The position numbers were made by a program, and so were the translations under genes. Of a DNA stretch of 64,000 nt, positions 1 through 11,290 are shown in pieces (position 1 is the first letter of the stretch; every line of letters begins with the position of its first letter). A model generated the notes under the pieces. It worked only from the letters and a program-made list of their open reading frames with translations. It made no database searches and was not told the origin of the DNA. Source of the DNA: Cyathus striatus. Its lineage: Eukaryota > Basidiomycota > Agaricomycetes > Agaricales > Nidulariaceae. The DNA is taken from NCBI GenBank assembly GCA_025738555.1, contig JAOVFP010000016.1, positions 248,001-312,000 of the forward strand, written 5' to 3'.

Positions 1-136
1 CTAACATGAACTCGTCAGTAAAAGGCCGTCCCAGATGGCGGTCTATTTTTTCCTTGGTAGATAATACGCAAAATCAAAGCGGCTCCTTGATCATTATATT
101 GGGTATGTTCCTTCCTCACTTTGTCGTAATCCGAGT

Positions 137-596
137 ATGCTGATGAAATGGACAGCGAAGGCACTGCGAAACGTGACACCGCACAGTTCAACTTTCGACG
201 AACTCGTGCAAGTTAGAGTTTATCCTACTGCTACGACTCGATGTTGGCAAGGAAGTTGGCCTATATTGTCTGACTCCTATCCACTTTCGTCATACGTACT
301 CTCTGTTTCATTTAGACTTCTGGAGACCGGCGGGGATTACAAGCACGCTGTGAAATACGTCTCAATAAAAGATGGTGTTTTGTAAGCCTGGCCTACACGA
401 GCTTGTCCAATCTCACCACCGACGCATGCCGACACACGCGTCGATCACTCCCGCATTTTCTTCCCACCCTTTTTCTGACTATAAAAGAGTTTTTTATCCT
501 TCTTCGTTGCCCACACGCCAGCCATTCATTTTTCACTCGAATGAAGAGCTTCTGGGTGGTATGGAGGAATTGGAATTGGGCGAAAGTCGAGTTTGA
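137..596 (+). pseudogene. Broken copy of an unrecognised short ORF
   Basis: This matches the 99-codon open frame at 17,608-17,907. Here the frame that begins at the ATG at 148 meets a TAG after about 21 codons, and the downstream part is split by about 155 bp (roughly 372-540) that starts with GTAAGC like an intron donor and contains a CTATAAAAG box. The matching tail, GGMEELELGESRV, is still readable to the stop near 596. I do not recognise the product. It could also be the 5' exon of a spliced gene whose other exons I cannot place. Confidence 0.35.
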
Positions 597-599
597 GAG

Positions 600-1331
600 A
601 GAAGGGCTGCCTTTTGTTATCTCCGTCGTCCCCCCTCGTCGTTGTGTTCCCCGGTGGTCATCGAACATCTTACCCCCCCTCTTCGTCATCTTCCTCCTGT
701 TCCCCTGGTTCCCATCTCGCCCCCTCGCCATCTTCTCGGCCCCTTCGCACTTCTCCCTTGTCGTTGTGTTCGCTGCAGTTCAGTGGCCTCATGGCTAAAC
801 CATTAAAGCTCGTTAGATGATGTCGTTTGGTGCTGTATACTCACAAACCTTAACCACCTCGAGTCATTGTATATTGGTCTTGGTGACCTTCCTGATGTGG
901 TCATTCTACTCTTTATTATTTACCCTTTCAGCCAATCAGACTTCGCTTTATGGGGTAGTATTGGTATCGTTAATATTGTGAGACGACGATATATGAGAAA
1001 AAGTATCATAGGTACACTATGTAATATATACATAGCCAAAGTAGTTTGAACAACTTTGAAGATAATAAAAAGACGGATGATACGAATTAAAGCGTCTCTG
1101 AGCACGACATGGTGTCAATGAAGCAAGAAGGAATAATGGAACAAGATTTCAATTCATGAGAATGGTTGTGTAGACAAGTAATTGAGGACTGGAGATAATG
1201 AGGATTGGAGGGAATCAATGATGTACTTAGGGTGTCGTTTAACCTTTGTACTTTGCTTGTCCCCAAATTTCCATTAGCGCACATCCAGAGTATCGAAGAC
1301 ACTCTCGTCACTTACAGTAAAGACCCAAAGT
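600..1331. other. Gene-free DNA downstream of the VWA gene
   Basis: Pyrimidine-rich tracts (CCCCCCTC, TCGTC) at 610-760 are followed by AT-rich sequence. Several short open frames exist on both strands, but none is conserved as coding in the duplicate at 17,910-18,860. I see no gene here. Confidence 0.5.
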
Positions 1332-3497
1332 CTATGTACCCTTCGCCCTGACGTTTGGATGAACTCCTCCTAGCATAAGCTGCCCTAGCTTATCTGGGGA
1401 CAGCGATCCAAGATCGGCAGAGGAAATGGCATCTACCATACCCTAAGATTGTCGTCGTTAGTGCTAAGGTCAGGCAACTAGCAAGAATGGTAACCTACAT
1501 TGGTCTTTACCTGCGTCAACAGCTTTAGAGCCTGCGTGGCCCCCAGGTCCCCTCCTACTTGAACAAACTGAACCGCCATTGAGTTAGGGTGATGACAACA
1601 CGCTGCCAAGCGATTCGAAACCGACAAAAGGACACCAGATAATCCATAATTATATCCATCGGCTGTGATGCAGTCAGTCAAAAATCATAAAATATAAAGT
1701 AGAAAACGTGCTCGGAACACCGTCCGTAATAACAACAAGGATGAGCGGTTTAATCCTAGAGTACTCTGGAGTATGCTTCGATTTCTCTAGTTTGTCAATA
1801 TGAGAGTTTAATATCTCGGAACATCTCTGTCCGGTTGGGGTTCCACCTGCGTATCATAATAAGTGACTAGAACATATAGATATATAAACATAACAAACCG
1901 TTGGGGTGTACCATATCAACGAGTTGTCGTATTTTGTTTTTATCCTGTGCATAAACGTGGCACATGAGACGGCGGTACTAAATCAGTAATCGGCAAAAAA
2001 CTTACAGCTATACCAATTAAATCCTTGAATTGAAAGAGACGATTCGAATTAAGAAATCTCAAACTTATCCCTCCTCTATCCCATCCGTTGTCAAGGATCC
2101 AGTTTGCGAGTTGATTTACTGAATCTCTGGCCTCGGACCATGAGGATCCTATCATCTTTACAAAATTGAGATACCCCCAACTTAGTATAGAGCTCGTGAC
2201 TTACAGATCCCGAGTCATCTATGAGAAAGATGAAATCGTAAACCCTAATAGATGTATAAATTCATTAGTAGAAATATCAATAGTAGAAGCCGAAGACAGT
2301 ACTGCAGAATCTTCTCGATCTTTGCAGGTCGCGGCAGCCCGAGCACAGGGTTAAAATTCTGAATTGTCCTCAGAGGTGGAGGTGGAGGGGTAATATTTCT
2401 TTCTGGAGGTAAGAGAACAGCAGGAGTGGCTGCAAATCTGGTAGTCTTTGACACGTCACTATGTGGTGTCCACGTGTCCTGAGGAGGGGCTGGAGCTGCC
2501 TGTGGAGCAACGGAGATGGGAGACTGGAATCCTTCGTCACCTACATATATAGATGCCACTGATTCGCCTGAGACAGAATCGTGTTCCGAGGGTTCAGGCA
2601 GAAGGGGGGTGGACTTCTTTTTAGGAATAGCAGAACCGCCTTTGTTAGAGATTGGAACACCATGTGTCGAATCTACTCCACGTGCATCATTAGCGCCGGG
2701 CACGAAGGCCGGAGAAGCGGTAACAGCAGCGTCCTTGTATTCTTTAGATGCCCTCCCTAGGTCGTGTTTGTGGATAGAAGAGACGCGACTGCTCGTCTGC
2801 AGCTTGGAGCGGGAATTGGATGCACGAATATGCGAATGATTGTTGTTCTCAACAAACCACCGAAGCAGGAACCAGACACATACGAAAATGAGTAAAATGC
2901 CAAGTCCTCTTATGAAAGCATCGACGAGGATGGATTGGACGCCGCTGAATTCACAGGTCGGGTTAAAGGTATTGCCATAGCTATCAAAGCAGTCATTGAA
3001 GCTAAGTAATAAAAGTATTGCGAGAAGGAGACCGGACTCACAGCTGCGCATTCTCCAAAGCGGGAATATCCCGCTCGCCAGAAAACGAGACACGTACGCT
3101 GCGGTCATTACTGAATCGTTCAATCTCATTGCATGTGTCAGCTGTCCCCCCTTGTGATGTATCCAGACATTATAGAAGAATAAACCAATAACGACGAGAA
3201 GTACTTACTAGTGAATCCCGCAGATGGCGACACGAAATCAAATCGAGTTCCTGTTCAGCTACATGTTAGCACTGACACCATAAAATAATCAGAGAGTATA
3301 AGCATCGCACCATCTATAACAAAAGAAGCGGCATTGTTTGTTCCAGAAGAGACTGCATATGACATCTCGAAGGTCCTTGGTATTTTCCCGGTCACTGAAA
3401 TGGTGTGTCCTCTTCCATCTCCATGCGAAGATCGAACGGAGGTCCTAGAGCCAGCACAAACAGTTGGTAGGAATACGAAGATGAGAAATGTACACAT
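1332..3497 (-). CDS. Membrane-anchored protein with cytosolic VWA domain, copy 1
   Basis: Splicing short introns by eye gives one protein of about 550 residues. Proposed exons, 5' to 3': 3497-3311, 3250-3209, 3141-3042, 3001-2304, 2244-2205, 2155-2006, 1944-1899, about 1846-1721, about 1665-1499, 1442-1332. Order of parts: secretion signal (MCTFLIFVFLPTVCAG), a short extracellular domain with a few cysteines, one transmembrane helix (GLGILLIFVCVWFLLRWF), a Ser/Pro-rich linker with a run of five prolines, then a VWA domain. The MIDAS motif FLIDDSGSM is formed across the 2205/2155 splice, followed by GGTPTG, LILVVITDG and MAVQFVQVGGD. VWA domains bind metal-dependent protein partners; the role here is unknown. 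The intron after ITDG has lost the donor and acceptor seen in copy 2, so this copy may be damaged or use shifted sites. Confidence 0.72.
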
Positions 3498-5030
3498 TCT
3501 CAGGTACTGAAGAGGTTGTTCGAATAGAGGGGGGGTGGGAGTCTTACTCTTATATATTTGTTGCTGTACCATCATTGAAGTATATTCCTATGAAGACGTG
3601 GTTGTCGGATCACCTCGTGCAAGCAGAGTCATCCATACATCTTAACCAGGAAGGTATATGAACTACTAATCAAGTCATGCGCTGGGATAAATGTAGGTAG
3701 TCGTCGAGCCTAGCGGCAGGTGCTGAGCGTGATGAACTTAAGTCCTTTTCACCTTGAGGCACAACTCGCAGTAACCCCAAATTCACCGACAGAACTATAG
3801 GCATTACCCCCCTTTATGTCATGGTTAGTCGAAGTCTTGAAGTATCAAACAATGTTTGAATTGGTTTGACTATCCTATTTCTCAACTTTGATTCACGTAC
3901 GTACCTGTAATATGAGGAGACATTCCGGTTCCACTTAAATATTATACGGATGGAAATGTGAATACATAAAATACACCTTGGATCCGACCCAACTCAACCA
4001 AAAAGATCTGACTATTGGAGGGAGAGCTTCGTGCAAGCGATGATCTATGATCAATTTTTTCCCAGGAATATGAACGTATGGAATTAGACATTTCTACTCT
4101 CCGCTCTCCAATGATACCTAGCAGTGCGAAAAGGAAAAAGGGAGAAATCGGCGGAGTTGACTGCTACGTCACCACGCCTTCGATCGATCACGAAAAAGAC
4201 GAAGTCGCGCTATACATCCCTGATGCCATTGGAGCTGAGTAGGACGAAATACAGCACCTTACACGTTGGGTACCACACATACACGTCGAATTTACACTAT
4301 ATATCTACTTATCAGGAGGTGGCATAAATCTCATAATTATAATAGAATACAAAGGAGATTTTTTCGAGTATAAGTTCTCGGCTACCTAGTACTAAAGTGA
4401 AGACAAAGTGACAAAGAAAAGTATAACGACAAAATGGGGTTAGGGTTAGAGACACAAAGCGCATAGCTCCTGTCCTCCGCTCCATATAGGCGGCCGGTAA
4501 AGTGTGTTTGCTCGAGCGCGCCGGAGAGCATGTGCGCGTTGCGTACGTTTATGGTAGCGATGGATTTGTGCCCGTCGAACGTTTGTGCAAGGAAGGGGAC
4601 ATGGGCGTACAGGGAGCATAGACACCAACATCTTGCAAACGTCAGTTCAAAAATCGAGCCATACCTATATAACACCTTCAGTTACACATTTTTAATCATA
4701 CCAACAAAGGACATACGAGAATGCCCAATACTGTATCATCTCCCTCCTTTGCGCTCACACAATATGCAGTGTATCCTCCTCGTTCTCCTTCACAAGCTTC
4801 GTTTCGATCTTCACTCATGCCCAGCTATTGACACAGAATCTTCAGTAGAGGAAGCAGAGGAGAGAGGGGAGTGGTACATGATCCAAAAACGACTGTGGAC
4901 GAAGCTCCGACTCGGCGTTCCCCACATCCAAAACATTCTTTCTGGAAATAGGACATAAGAAGTCAGGTCTTGGCACAACCAATGCGTCGCCATTCAGACC
5001 GGTGAATCACTTCTGGTGCAGAAGCGAAGA
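3498..5030. other. Region between blocks A and B without a recognised gene
   Basis: Open frames of 60-142 codons occur on both strands (for example 4,530-4,958 plus), but none has a recognisable domain and none is repeated in the second unit. A short GGGGTTAGGGTTAG lies at 4,436-4,449. This segment has no counterpart between A' and B' (21,180-23,870), so the two units differ here. Confidence 0.4.
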
Positions 5031-6104
5031 AATGAACGAAGAACCTCCAGTAGAAAAGGGGGCTATGTGGGCGAATCGAGAACAGAAGTCCGTACGAGAG
5101 ACAAACCTCACCTTTTAGCCTCACTCTCATCCCCCGATGCGGTGTCCAGCACTTCCCACTTCCACCATCTCTGCCTGGATTCCTAGCACGGCCTTAGCAC
5201 GTCCATGAGCGTAGTTTAGCTACACCAGCAATGCGAAGGCGCATGAGAGCGATGTAAAGTTTGAGGTTAGACAAGAGATAGTGTGTTAGTTTCATGAATG
5301 AAGAAAGTAGAGAATGAGAGGGGGAGGATAACCGTAGTCCGGAAGCCGAACCGTCTAAAAAGATATCACGCTCGAGTCATATGACTGTATCACGTGACAA
5401 AGTCGTGATCTCGTTCTCAGGATAGGCAAATCGGCCTTCCGATCTAACCAAGGGGTGAAGAGAGTGTATGGGAAGTGTGCACGTGGGAGCGGCCCGTTTC
5501 TTCTAGATCCTGATAGATGAGTCACAGTGGAGGAAAGAGTGTTTGAACTATGCTGAAACTGGGAGTCATCAGTTTGCCCTCCGGTTGATTGGAAGCAAAA
5601 GAGGACCCAGATGGGTGATGATCGATGAGGCGCGGTTCCTGTTGGTGCTTAAGTAAATTGGGTCTCGGTGCCATGAGGTACTCGTGAGTAAGGAGACAAA
5701 TGGTTGCTGAGAATTTCTGCACCTCTGAACTGCTGGTTTCCTTCCGATATCCCTCTGGCATTCTGTGTATCGTAATTCATGTACATAAATCAAGATGTAA
5801 AGGTGTCACATGCCACTACTTTAATCCACCTGTTCTTGCGATTGATTCAGATATCACACCCGCTTTATGTAATGGCAAAGTCACTTAAAGAGAAGAAATG
5901 TAGGTAGTAATCTATATTATTATAACCACGATTCAAACGCTTGTACAAGTTGATCATTTATATAAGTAATTTTATGAGGAAAAGTCATAGGCTTTGGTGT
6001 TGCAGTTTCTCACAACGCAGATAAAAAATAGGACATATTTATACTACATGGTTAGATGACAAGATGTTTCTTATGTAGTCCATACGTAGTGTCTTGACGA
6101 CTTC

Positions 6105-7302
6105 ATGGTTACCGGCGCTTCGGGTGGAATAGGTCGCTCGATAGCATTGCGTCTCGCTAAGGATGGATATCACATCTCAATTAATGATCTCCCATCCAAT
6201 AATGAAAAGCTAAAAGAAGTAGAGCACGATATCGTAGGTATGGGAAAGAAGTGCTTTATCTCTCTTGAAGATGTCTCGAACGAAGGGGTCGTCAAATCAT
6301 TAGTTCAAAATGCAGCTGATGAACTTGGAGGTGTTGACGTTGTATGTTCTTTCTTGTTACATAATAAGGGGTCATACTTACGGAGTATATCACGCAGATG
6401 GTTGCGAATGCGGGCATATTCAGTGGAAAGAACTCCATCTTGGATAGTAAACACAGCTTCTCCATCTCTTATCAACACGATCTAACCGCAAGATTAATTG
6501 CAGTGACTGTTGACGAAATGGATAGAACATACTCTGTCAACATCCGCGGGGTTTTCTTGTGTTACAAATATGCTGCCAACCAAATGATCAAGCAAGGAAG
6601 AGGTGGAAGGATTATCGGTGCCTCTTCTTTAGCCGGAAAGCAAGGTAATCCAATCGATTCATGGTATTATCCTCTTATTATTAATGCAATATTTCAGGAT
6701 ACCCATTTGTTAGTCCTTATGTCACATCAAAGTTTGCAGTTAGGGGTCTGACGCAAAGTGCCGGTAGGACATATTTCGCAATGTGCAGCAATCACCCCAT
6801 TAATATCGTCACACTTGGGCAGCTTCAGAACTAGGTAAATACGGAATAACAGTCAACGCATATGCTCCAGGTAACTATCAGGCCAATCTTCCTTGAAAGA
6901 ACTTAAGATTGACTTGCATGTCCATCATAAGGATTCGTAGAAACCGCTATGAGTAAGTAGTCTCATAATATGACCTAAATTTACACGTTTATAATGCGGT
7001 TTTTCAGTGAAACAGTTCCGAGATCCAAGCCCCGGAAATTCCCAATTTTCCACAGTCAATCTGGTAGGAAGAATAGGCGATGTCAAGGATATAGCAAGTC
7101 TTGTGTCGTTTTTGGCCTCTTCAGGCTCCAGCTTCATCACAGGTACATTTCAATCAGTACATGTTCTAAGAGAAGCATTAATAACACTACAATTTCACTA
7201 CCAGGTCAAAGCGTGAGTATTACTTTTTGTTCATATTTTGCAACTGTTAACTTACACCTACCTGTCAAGATTTTCATTAACGGCGGTGTTTTTTTCGATT
7301 GA
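6105..7302 (+). CDS. SDR1: short-chain dehydrogenase/reductase lacking its N-terminal extension
   Basis: Classical SDR fold enzyme of the acetoin/diacetyl reductase type, expected to use NAD(P)H to interconvert a ketone and an alcohol. Visible motifs: VTGASGGIG (TGxxxGxG cofactor loop) directly after the first Met, NDLPSN after beta-2, DV, VANAGI, the catalytic Ser region GASSLAGKQG, YVTSK (YxxxK) across the exon at about 6,700, GITVNAYAPG, and the C-terminal QSV/INGGVFFD. It has about eight exons with short introns. Relative to SDR2, roughly 370 bp holding the presequence is deleted, and the deletion joint itself makes ATG-GTT-ACC. The product would start at the cofactor loop, so it may lack the first beta strand and be weak or inactive. 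One change, GDVS to EDVS, is also visible. Confidence 0.75.
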
Positions 7303-7530
7303 GACATCGGTTGTCTATTTTATGTAGTCTCGAACAAATATTCTAAGGCTGAGGACTGGGATGGCAAATTTTACAATGATATATATGTCCCTCTTTATAG
7401 CTGTCAAGAAATACAATTTGGAATGTTAGTCTCTGAACTTTATAAGCTCTGTCTATGTATGACATAGGTATATATAGTTACATAGTCAGACAGCGTTTGT
7501 GAGCTACATATAGAATTGGATCGAGTAATA
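7303..7530 (+). promoter_or_regulatory. Orphan SDR promoter block
   Basis: This aligns with the DNA between SDR2 and SDR4 (26,790-27,020), including GTCAGACAG and GAGCTACATATAGAATTGGA just upstream of the SDR4 start. Here the match breaks off near 7,530 and no SDR start follows, so it is a promoter left without its gene. Confidence 0.6.
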
Positions 7531-7911
7531 AATGGACACTTGAATTTAAGCCGAGTTCCTTTTGAGTTCCACTTAAGTTCCATTACAAAATCCCATACAT
7601 TATAATTGTGCTCATAGTTGTCGAGATCCCTTAGCTTGTTGTTTCCCATACAAGCCCCTGCCGCCGCGGATGTGGCGCGGGAGTGAGTGATGGTGATCCA
7701 TACTTAGGCTCATCAAAGGCCCAGCCCGCGAGCAATCGTGAACGGTCTTGGTTCGAGACTAATCCATACTGTACATACAGGCCACAGAATGTCTGTCATA
7801 TACCATACATATCAAGATGAAATACAAGTTTCGAGTTACAATTAAGTTCCTAAATTAAGTTCTACTTAAGTCACAAGTGTCAGTTGAGTTCCATTCGAGT
7901 TACCGGTAACT
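7531..7911. other. Unique segment with possible tRNA-derived SINE boxes
   Basis: No gene seen. TGGCGCGGGAG near 7,672 and GGTTCGAGACT near 7,750 resemble RNA polymerase III A and B boxes, but no cloverleaf can be drawn and the spacing is long. The right part has GAGTTCC/AAGTTCC repeats and ends with CCGGTAACT, the target of the MITE. Confidence 0.25.
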
Positions 7912-9357
7912 CAGGCTCCTAAAACCAGCACGCTCGTATCTCGCTACAACCTCCTTAGGTAAACAAAGTCAAATATTTGCTTAAGGCAAATAAACCTAAG
8001 GGAGGTTCTGCTCGATAGAGCGGCTGGCACAAGTCATCACCGAAATTTCCCCACGGACCCTTGCCATCAACAGGGAAATCGACGGCGGAGTACGCCGCGT
8101 TCCCACCTCATACTTACCCACTCGCGCTCATGAGCGCAATGATCTACAGTTATCTCAGTCTGAGCCTCATACTCTCCATGTACTTAAGTATTCTAAAACC
8201 TAATAATATGTTTTTGATCTTTCTTGGGTTATACTTGTTAAACGTCGTTAATAGCTGGATTCAAGTGGAGTAATAGAATAAACTGGATTTTTGAAAGTTA
8301 TTGGCCTATAAATTTAAAGTAAATACATATGAATTGGAATGAATAATTAAAAATAAAGCATCCTGTGGGTGTGTACTTCACAAACAATTATATATATATA
8401 AAACTGAATGCTGACTGCTGGTTGTAATGGAATGACATGCCTATAGAATAATTATGCATTAATGAATGTACATAAATAGTATATCTAAGTGGCATAAGTC
8501 CAGCTCACCTCAGCTCTCGTAAGTTGAGTGACAACTGAGGACGGTGAATGACTTTTTAATCTACTTTATAAAAGAATATGTAGATCGAAAATTTAATCAC
8601 TAAGCCACTGTACCAGATCAATTGGCGAGGAGAGTGCAGCATCCTGCCTAAATGGTATGGCGCATCAATAACGCACATACTTATTGCATAGACATCGCTT
8701 GCGCTCCAACAGGTTGCCTGCCAAAGGCTCATGCTACAGAGTCCATACTGTATATTCTAAAGTTACTTTCATCAATCTTGTAAATCTATGAAGAAAGACT
8801 TATAGTATAATCAACCACACTGATACAGATGTTGCAATAGGAATTATTTTAATATCTAGCAAGATACAATGATGAATACACCAATGGATTCTTCAGAGCA
8901 TCATGATGTGTCCAGTATATGTAACAACATTTAACAGAGTGATTGCTGATACTTACAAAATGAAAGGCATTCCATATTGTACTTAAGAGCCATGTGAGCC
9001 CGATACTTATCTTAAATGGTAAGTGTACATGCCAGTGCAGCTCAAGAAAGATAAAAAATAAATTATTGAGTTTTAGAATACTTAAGTACATGGAGAGTAT
9101 GAGGCTCAGACTGAGATAACTGTAGATCATTGCGCTCATGAGCACGAGTGGGTAAGTATGAGGTGGGAATGCGGCGTACTCCGCCGTCGATTTCCCTGTT
9201 GATGGCAAGGGTCCGCGGGGAAATTTCGGTGACGACTTGTGCCAGCCGCTCTATCAAGCAGAACCTCCCTTAGGTTTATTTGCCTTAAGCAAATATTTGA
9301 CTTTGTTTACCTAAGGGGGTTGTAGCGAGATACAAGCGTGCTGGTTTTAGGAGCCTG
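7912..9357. mobile_element. hAT-like foldback MITE, 1,446 bp
   Basis: The termini are CAGGCTCC and GGAGCCTG, the outermost bases of inverted arms of about 310 bp (7,912-8,225 and 9,048-9,357) that match almost base for base. The flanks are CCGGTAACT (7,903-7,911) and CTGGTAACT (9,358-9,366), an 8-9 bp target duplication with one mismatch. An unfilled version of the site, ACCGGTAACTCG, is present at 29,233-29,245. There is no transposase ORF, so it is non-autonomous. Assignment to hAT rests on CAG-type ends and duplication length only. Confidence 0.8.
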
Positions 9358-9358
9358 C

Positions 9359-9560
9359 TGGTAACTCGAAAAGTTGACGGCCTCTATTATTATTACTGTT
9401 TGTTCATATTTAGAACTGTTAACTTACCACCGGTAACTCGAAAAGTTTATGGCCTTTATTATTATTACTATTTGTTCATATTTAGAACTGTTAACTTACC
9501 CCTCCATACCCATCAAGATCTCCATTAACAGCGGTACTTTTTTTGATTCAGATATTGATT
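9359..9560 (+). pseudogene. SDR ghost: 3' intron and last exon only
   Basis: TCTCCATTAACAGCGGTAC followed by TTTTTTTGATTC corresponds to the final SDR exon (SINGGxFFD), and the preceding TTTGTTCATATTTAGAACTG matches the last SDR intron. About 71 bp is duplicated in tandem (9,359-9,430 and 9,431-9,500). No upstream SDR exons remain. Confidence 0.6.
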
Positions 9561-9848
9561 TTCTATCGAGCTCAAGACACCTTAAGGTTGAGAACTGGAA
9601 TAGTGAATTGTTCAATTCGATATAACTATGTTCTCTCTATATCTTTCAAGAGATAAATTTTGGAATGTCAGTCTATGAACATTATAAGCTCTGGCATATA
9701 TAGTCACACCGTCAGACAGATGTTGTAGATTCTTATATGATGCTCTAGCATTTATGAACTACATATAGAGTTGGACCTAAGTATATCACAGAGATAACAT
9801 AAAACCTCTTTCTTCCAAAGACTCCATCTTTTCCCCCCACTACAGCAA
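9561..9848 (+). promoter_or_regulatory. SDR3 promoter, conserved between SDR copies
   Basis: The sequence is shared with the DNA upstream of SDR4 (26,800-27,100) and SDR5 (29,375-29,664). Shared elements include TATATAGTTACACCGTCAGA, ATTCTTATATGATGCTCTAG and CTACATATAGAGTTGGACCT about 85 bp before the ATG; the last carries the likely TATA element. Confidence 0.5.
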
Positions 9849-10119
9849 TGTCAATACTTCCATCATTGCGTTTCACCAAAGCCATTCCCTCCCCCCTCCA
9901 CCATATTCATTACAACGTAGTCACAGCCCTTCGCAAAACCTCCTCTTCATTTTCCACATCGAGTAGTGTCAGCAAATATTTTCATATTAACTCCTGGCTA
10001 TATGATCATGCGTTCTTATAAGCATGGAGTTTTATGATCACCTCTAAATTATATAGTGTTCTATACTATTAGTGATTGTAATAGTGATCATAAATGATCA
10101 TTTAGGGATATAGGTGGCG

Positions 10120-10550
10120 TATTGGGGTGAATACTAGTACTGATGGGTTTCTATGGACTATTACTTGTTCTAATGGATTTGTAAATGATCATAAGTGATC
10201 ATTAGGTGGTGCAGGTGGCGTAATAGGATATTAGTGGTACTAATAGATTTGTAAGTGATCATAAGTGATCATTAGGTGATCTAGGTGGTGTAATGGGTTA
10301 TTAGTGATACTAATAGATTTGTAAGTGATCATATGTGATCATTAGGTGATCTAGGTGGCATAATGAATTACTAGTGGTACTAATGGATTCGTAAGTGATC
10401 ATAAGTGATCATTAGGTGATCTAGGTGGTGTAATGGGTTAATAGTGATACTAATAGATTCATAAGTGATCATATGTGATCATTAGGTGATCTAGATGGTG
10501 TAATGGATTATTAGTGGTACTAATGGATTCATAAGTGATCATAAGTGATC
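10120..10550. repeat. Subterminal tandem array, ~70-bp units, left arm
   Basis: Six or so units of about 70 bp, each with two TGATCA palindromes (AAGTGATCATAAGTGATCAT) followed by AGGTGATCTAGGTGG and TTAGTGGTACTAATGGATT. The units differ at a few positions. Confidence 0.85.
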
Positions 10551-11290
10551 ATATATGTCACATGCATTGTGTATGTCACAGATGTCACGTTTGTTATGGA
10601 TGTCACACGCGTCACACGTGTCACAGATGTCACATATATCGCATTTGTCACACTTTTACAGATGTCACATGTGTCACACTTTCACAGATGTTACAAATGT
10701 CACACCTTCGCATATGTCACACTTTCGCATATGTCACGCATTCACAAATGTCACACCTTCGCATATGTCACACTTTCACATATGTCACATGTGTCACACT
10801 TTCGCATATGTTACGCATTCACATGTGTCACACTTTCACATATATCACAAATGTTACACTTTCGCATATGTCACACTTTCGCATATGTCACACTGTCACA
10901 TACGTCACATATGTCACGCTTTCGCATATGTCACGCATTCACATGTGTCACACTTTCACATATGTCACAAATGTCACACTTTCGCATATGTTACACTTCT
11001 GCATACATCATACTTTCGCATATGTCACACTTCTGCATATGTTACAAATGTCACACTTTCAGAGATGTCACAGGTATCACACATGTTTGCATATGTCACA
11101 CACTTTCGCATATGTCACACTTTCATATATGTCACACTTCCACATATGTTACAAATGTCACACTTTTACATATGTTGCATATATATCACACTTGTCACAC
11201 TATATAACACTATGTCATACTTTTACATATGCTACACTTGTCACATTTTCACACTCTTACATATGTCACCCCTATCACATTTACTTGTAT
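10551..11290. repeat. Subterminal tandem array, ~17-bp units, left arm
   Basis: Dozens of units close to TTTCGCATATGTCACAC, with variants such as GCATTCACATGTGTCAC. Because the unit is not a multiple of three and contains no stop codon, all three frames stay open for over 200 codons. I treat these frames as non-coding. Confidence 0.88.

Larger units (their letters stand above)
1..3650. repeat. Segmental duplication block A, copy 1
   Basis: Nearly the whole stretch is repeated in the same orientation at about 17,460-21,180 with high but imperfect identity. It holds an unrecognised short ORF at the left, about 700 bp of gene-free DNA, and the VWA membrane gene. Copy-specific indels are visible: about 155 bp near 372-540 is present only here, and about 125 bp at 18,345-18,470 is present only in the other copy. 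Confidence 0.9.
5031..7530. repeat. Segmental duplication block B, copy 1
   Basis: Repeated in the same orientation at about 23,870-27,020. The left part (5,031-5,800) contains conserved but unrecognised sequence: a minus-strand frame readable in the other copy as AHGSARAVLGIQAE followed by a possible GTGAGG donor is frame-shifted here by one base. The right part is SDR1 and the start of the next promoter. Confidence 0.85.

Noticed and set aside
2516..2839. Plus-strand open frame of 107 codons
   Set aside because: Antisense shadow of the long VWA-gene exon, which has consistent splice sites and domains on the minus strand.
4436..4449. Telomere-type TTAGGG repeats (also at 24,540)
   Set aside because: Only two units at each site; too short to indicate a telomere or fusion.
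5522..5793. Minus-strand open frames of 74-79 codons upstream of SDR1
   Set aside because: Only loosely conserved with block B' and with frame changes between the copies; no domain seen.
7740..7770. tRNA gene suggested by GGTTCGAGACT
   Set aside because: No cloverleaf stems or anticodon arm can be folded around it.
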